Made by a program: the position numbers and the translations under genes. Of a stretch of DNA of 8,273 nt, positions 8,225 to 8,273 are shown piece after piece. Numbering within the stretch: the first letter of the stretch is position 1; every line of letters starts with the position of its first letter. Source of the DNA: Reyranella sp. Lineage in GTDB: Bacteria > Pseudomonadota > Alphaproteobacteria > Reyranellales > Reyranellaceae. The notes beneath the pieces were generated by a model. The model was not told where the DNA came from. It was given only the letters and a program-made list of their open reading frames with translations, and did no database searches. The stretch covers positions 1 to 8,273 of the forward strand of contig JADHLS010000202.1 of assembly GCA_016780605.1 (NCBI GenBank), written 5' to 3'.

Positions 8225-8268
8225 GCGTTTCCCTATTTGCGTAATTCGGTACTGAAATACCTATTTAC
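8225..8268. promoter_or_regulatory. Operator-like element upstream of boxC (copy 2)
   Basis: This second copy of the element at 982-1025 differs at 5 of 44 positions. The central near-palindrome is TAATTCGGTACTGAAATA (8242-8259, 7 of 9 pairs symmetric), flanked by TATTTGC (8234-8240) and TATTTAC (8262-8268) with the same 28-bp spacing as copy 1. Its edge includes the AGGGAAA that serves boxC as ribosome binding site, so a bound repressor would sit on the promoter or transcription start. The window ends 5 bases further on, so neither the -35 region nor the upstream neighbour can be seen. Confidence 0.72.
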
Positions 8269-8273
8269 TTTCC

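Overview
The window comes from a GC-rich proteobacterium. The codon use, the orphan TctC/Bug-type binding protein and the aerobic benzoyl-CoA ('box') genes suggest an alpha- or betaproteobacterium; no rRNA or other marker allows a firmer call. Nothing in it looks like a phage, transposon, CRISPR array or tRNA.

Layout from left to right. (1) Bases 1-960, minus strand: the first 320 codons of a benzoate-CoA ligase, running off the left edge. (2) Bases 961-1079: a divergent intergenic region carrying an AT-rich operator-like element. (3) 1080-1466, plus: a single-domain cupin. (4) 1488-1955, minus: a small protein with a 48-residue, almost purely acidic tract. (5) 2071-3048, minus: a TctC/Bug periplasmic solute-binding protein. 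(6) 3156-4778, plus: a secreted MORN-repeat protein with a regular pattern of paired cysteines. (7) 4795-8221, minus: a three-gene operon boxC - boxB - transthyretin/5-hydroxyisourate-hydrolase-like gene. Its upstream region (8225-8268) carries a second copy of the operator-like element.

How the genes work together. The ligase makes benzoyl-CoA, BoxB (with BoxA, not in the window) epoxidises it, and BoxC opens the ring hydrolytically. These are the first steps of aerobic hybrid benzoate degradation. boxA, boxD and a boxR-type regulator are not in the window. The pathway genes are split into two transcription units, separated by about 3.8 kb of genes with no known box role. Both units start just downstream of the same 44-bp element (39/44 identical), centred on an 18-bp near-palindrome and flanked by direct heptamers. 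This is the strongest sign of co-regulation in the window.

The most unusual points are this duplicated operator, the transthyretin-like gene translationally coupled to boxB whose C-terminal catalytic tetrapeptide is degenerate (FRGG-A instead of YRGS), the divergent cupin sharing the ligase's control region, and the three identical-spacing CX16C caps that punctuate the MORN array.
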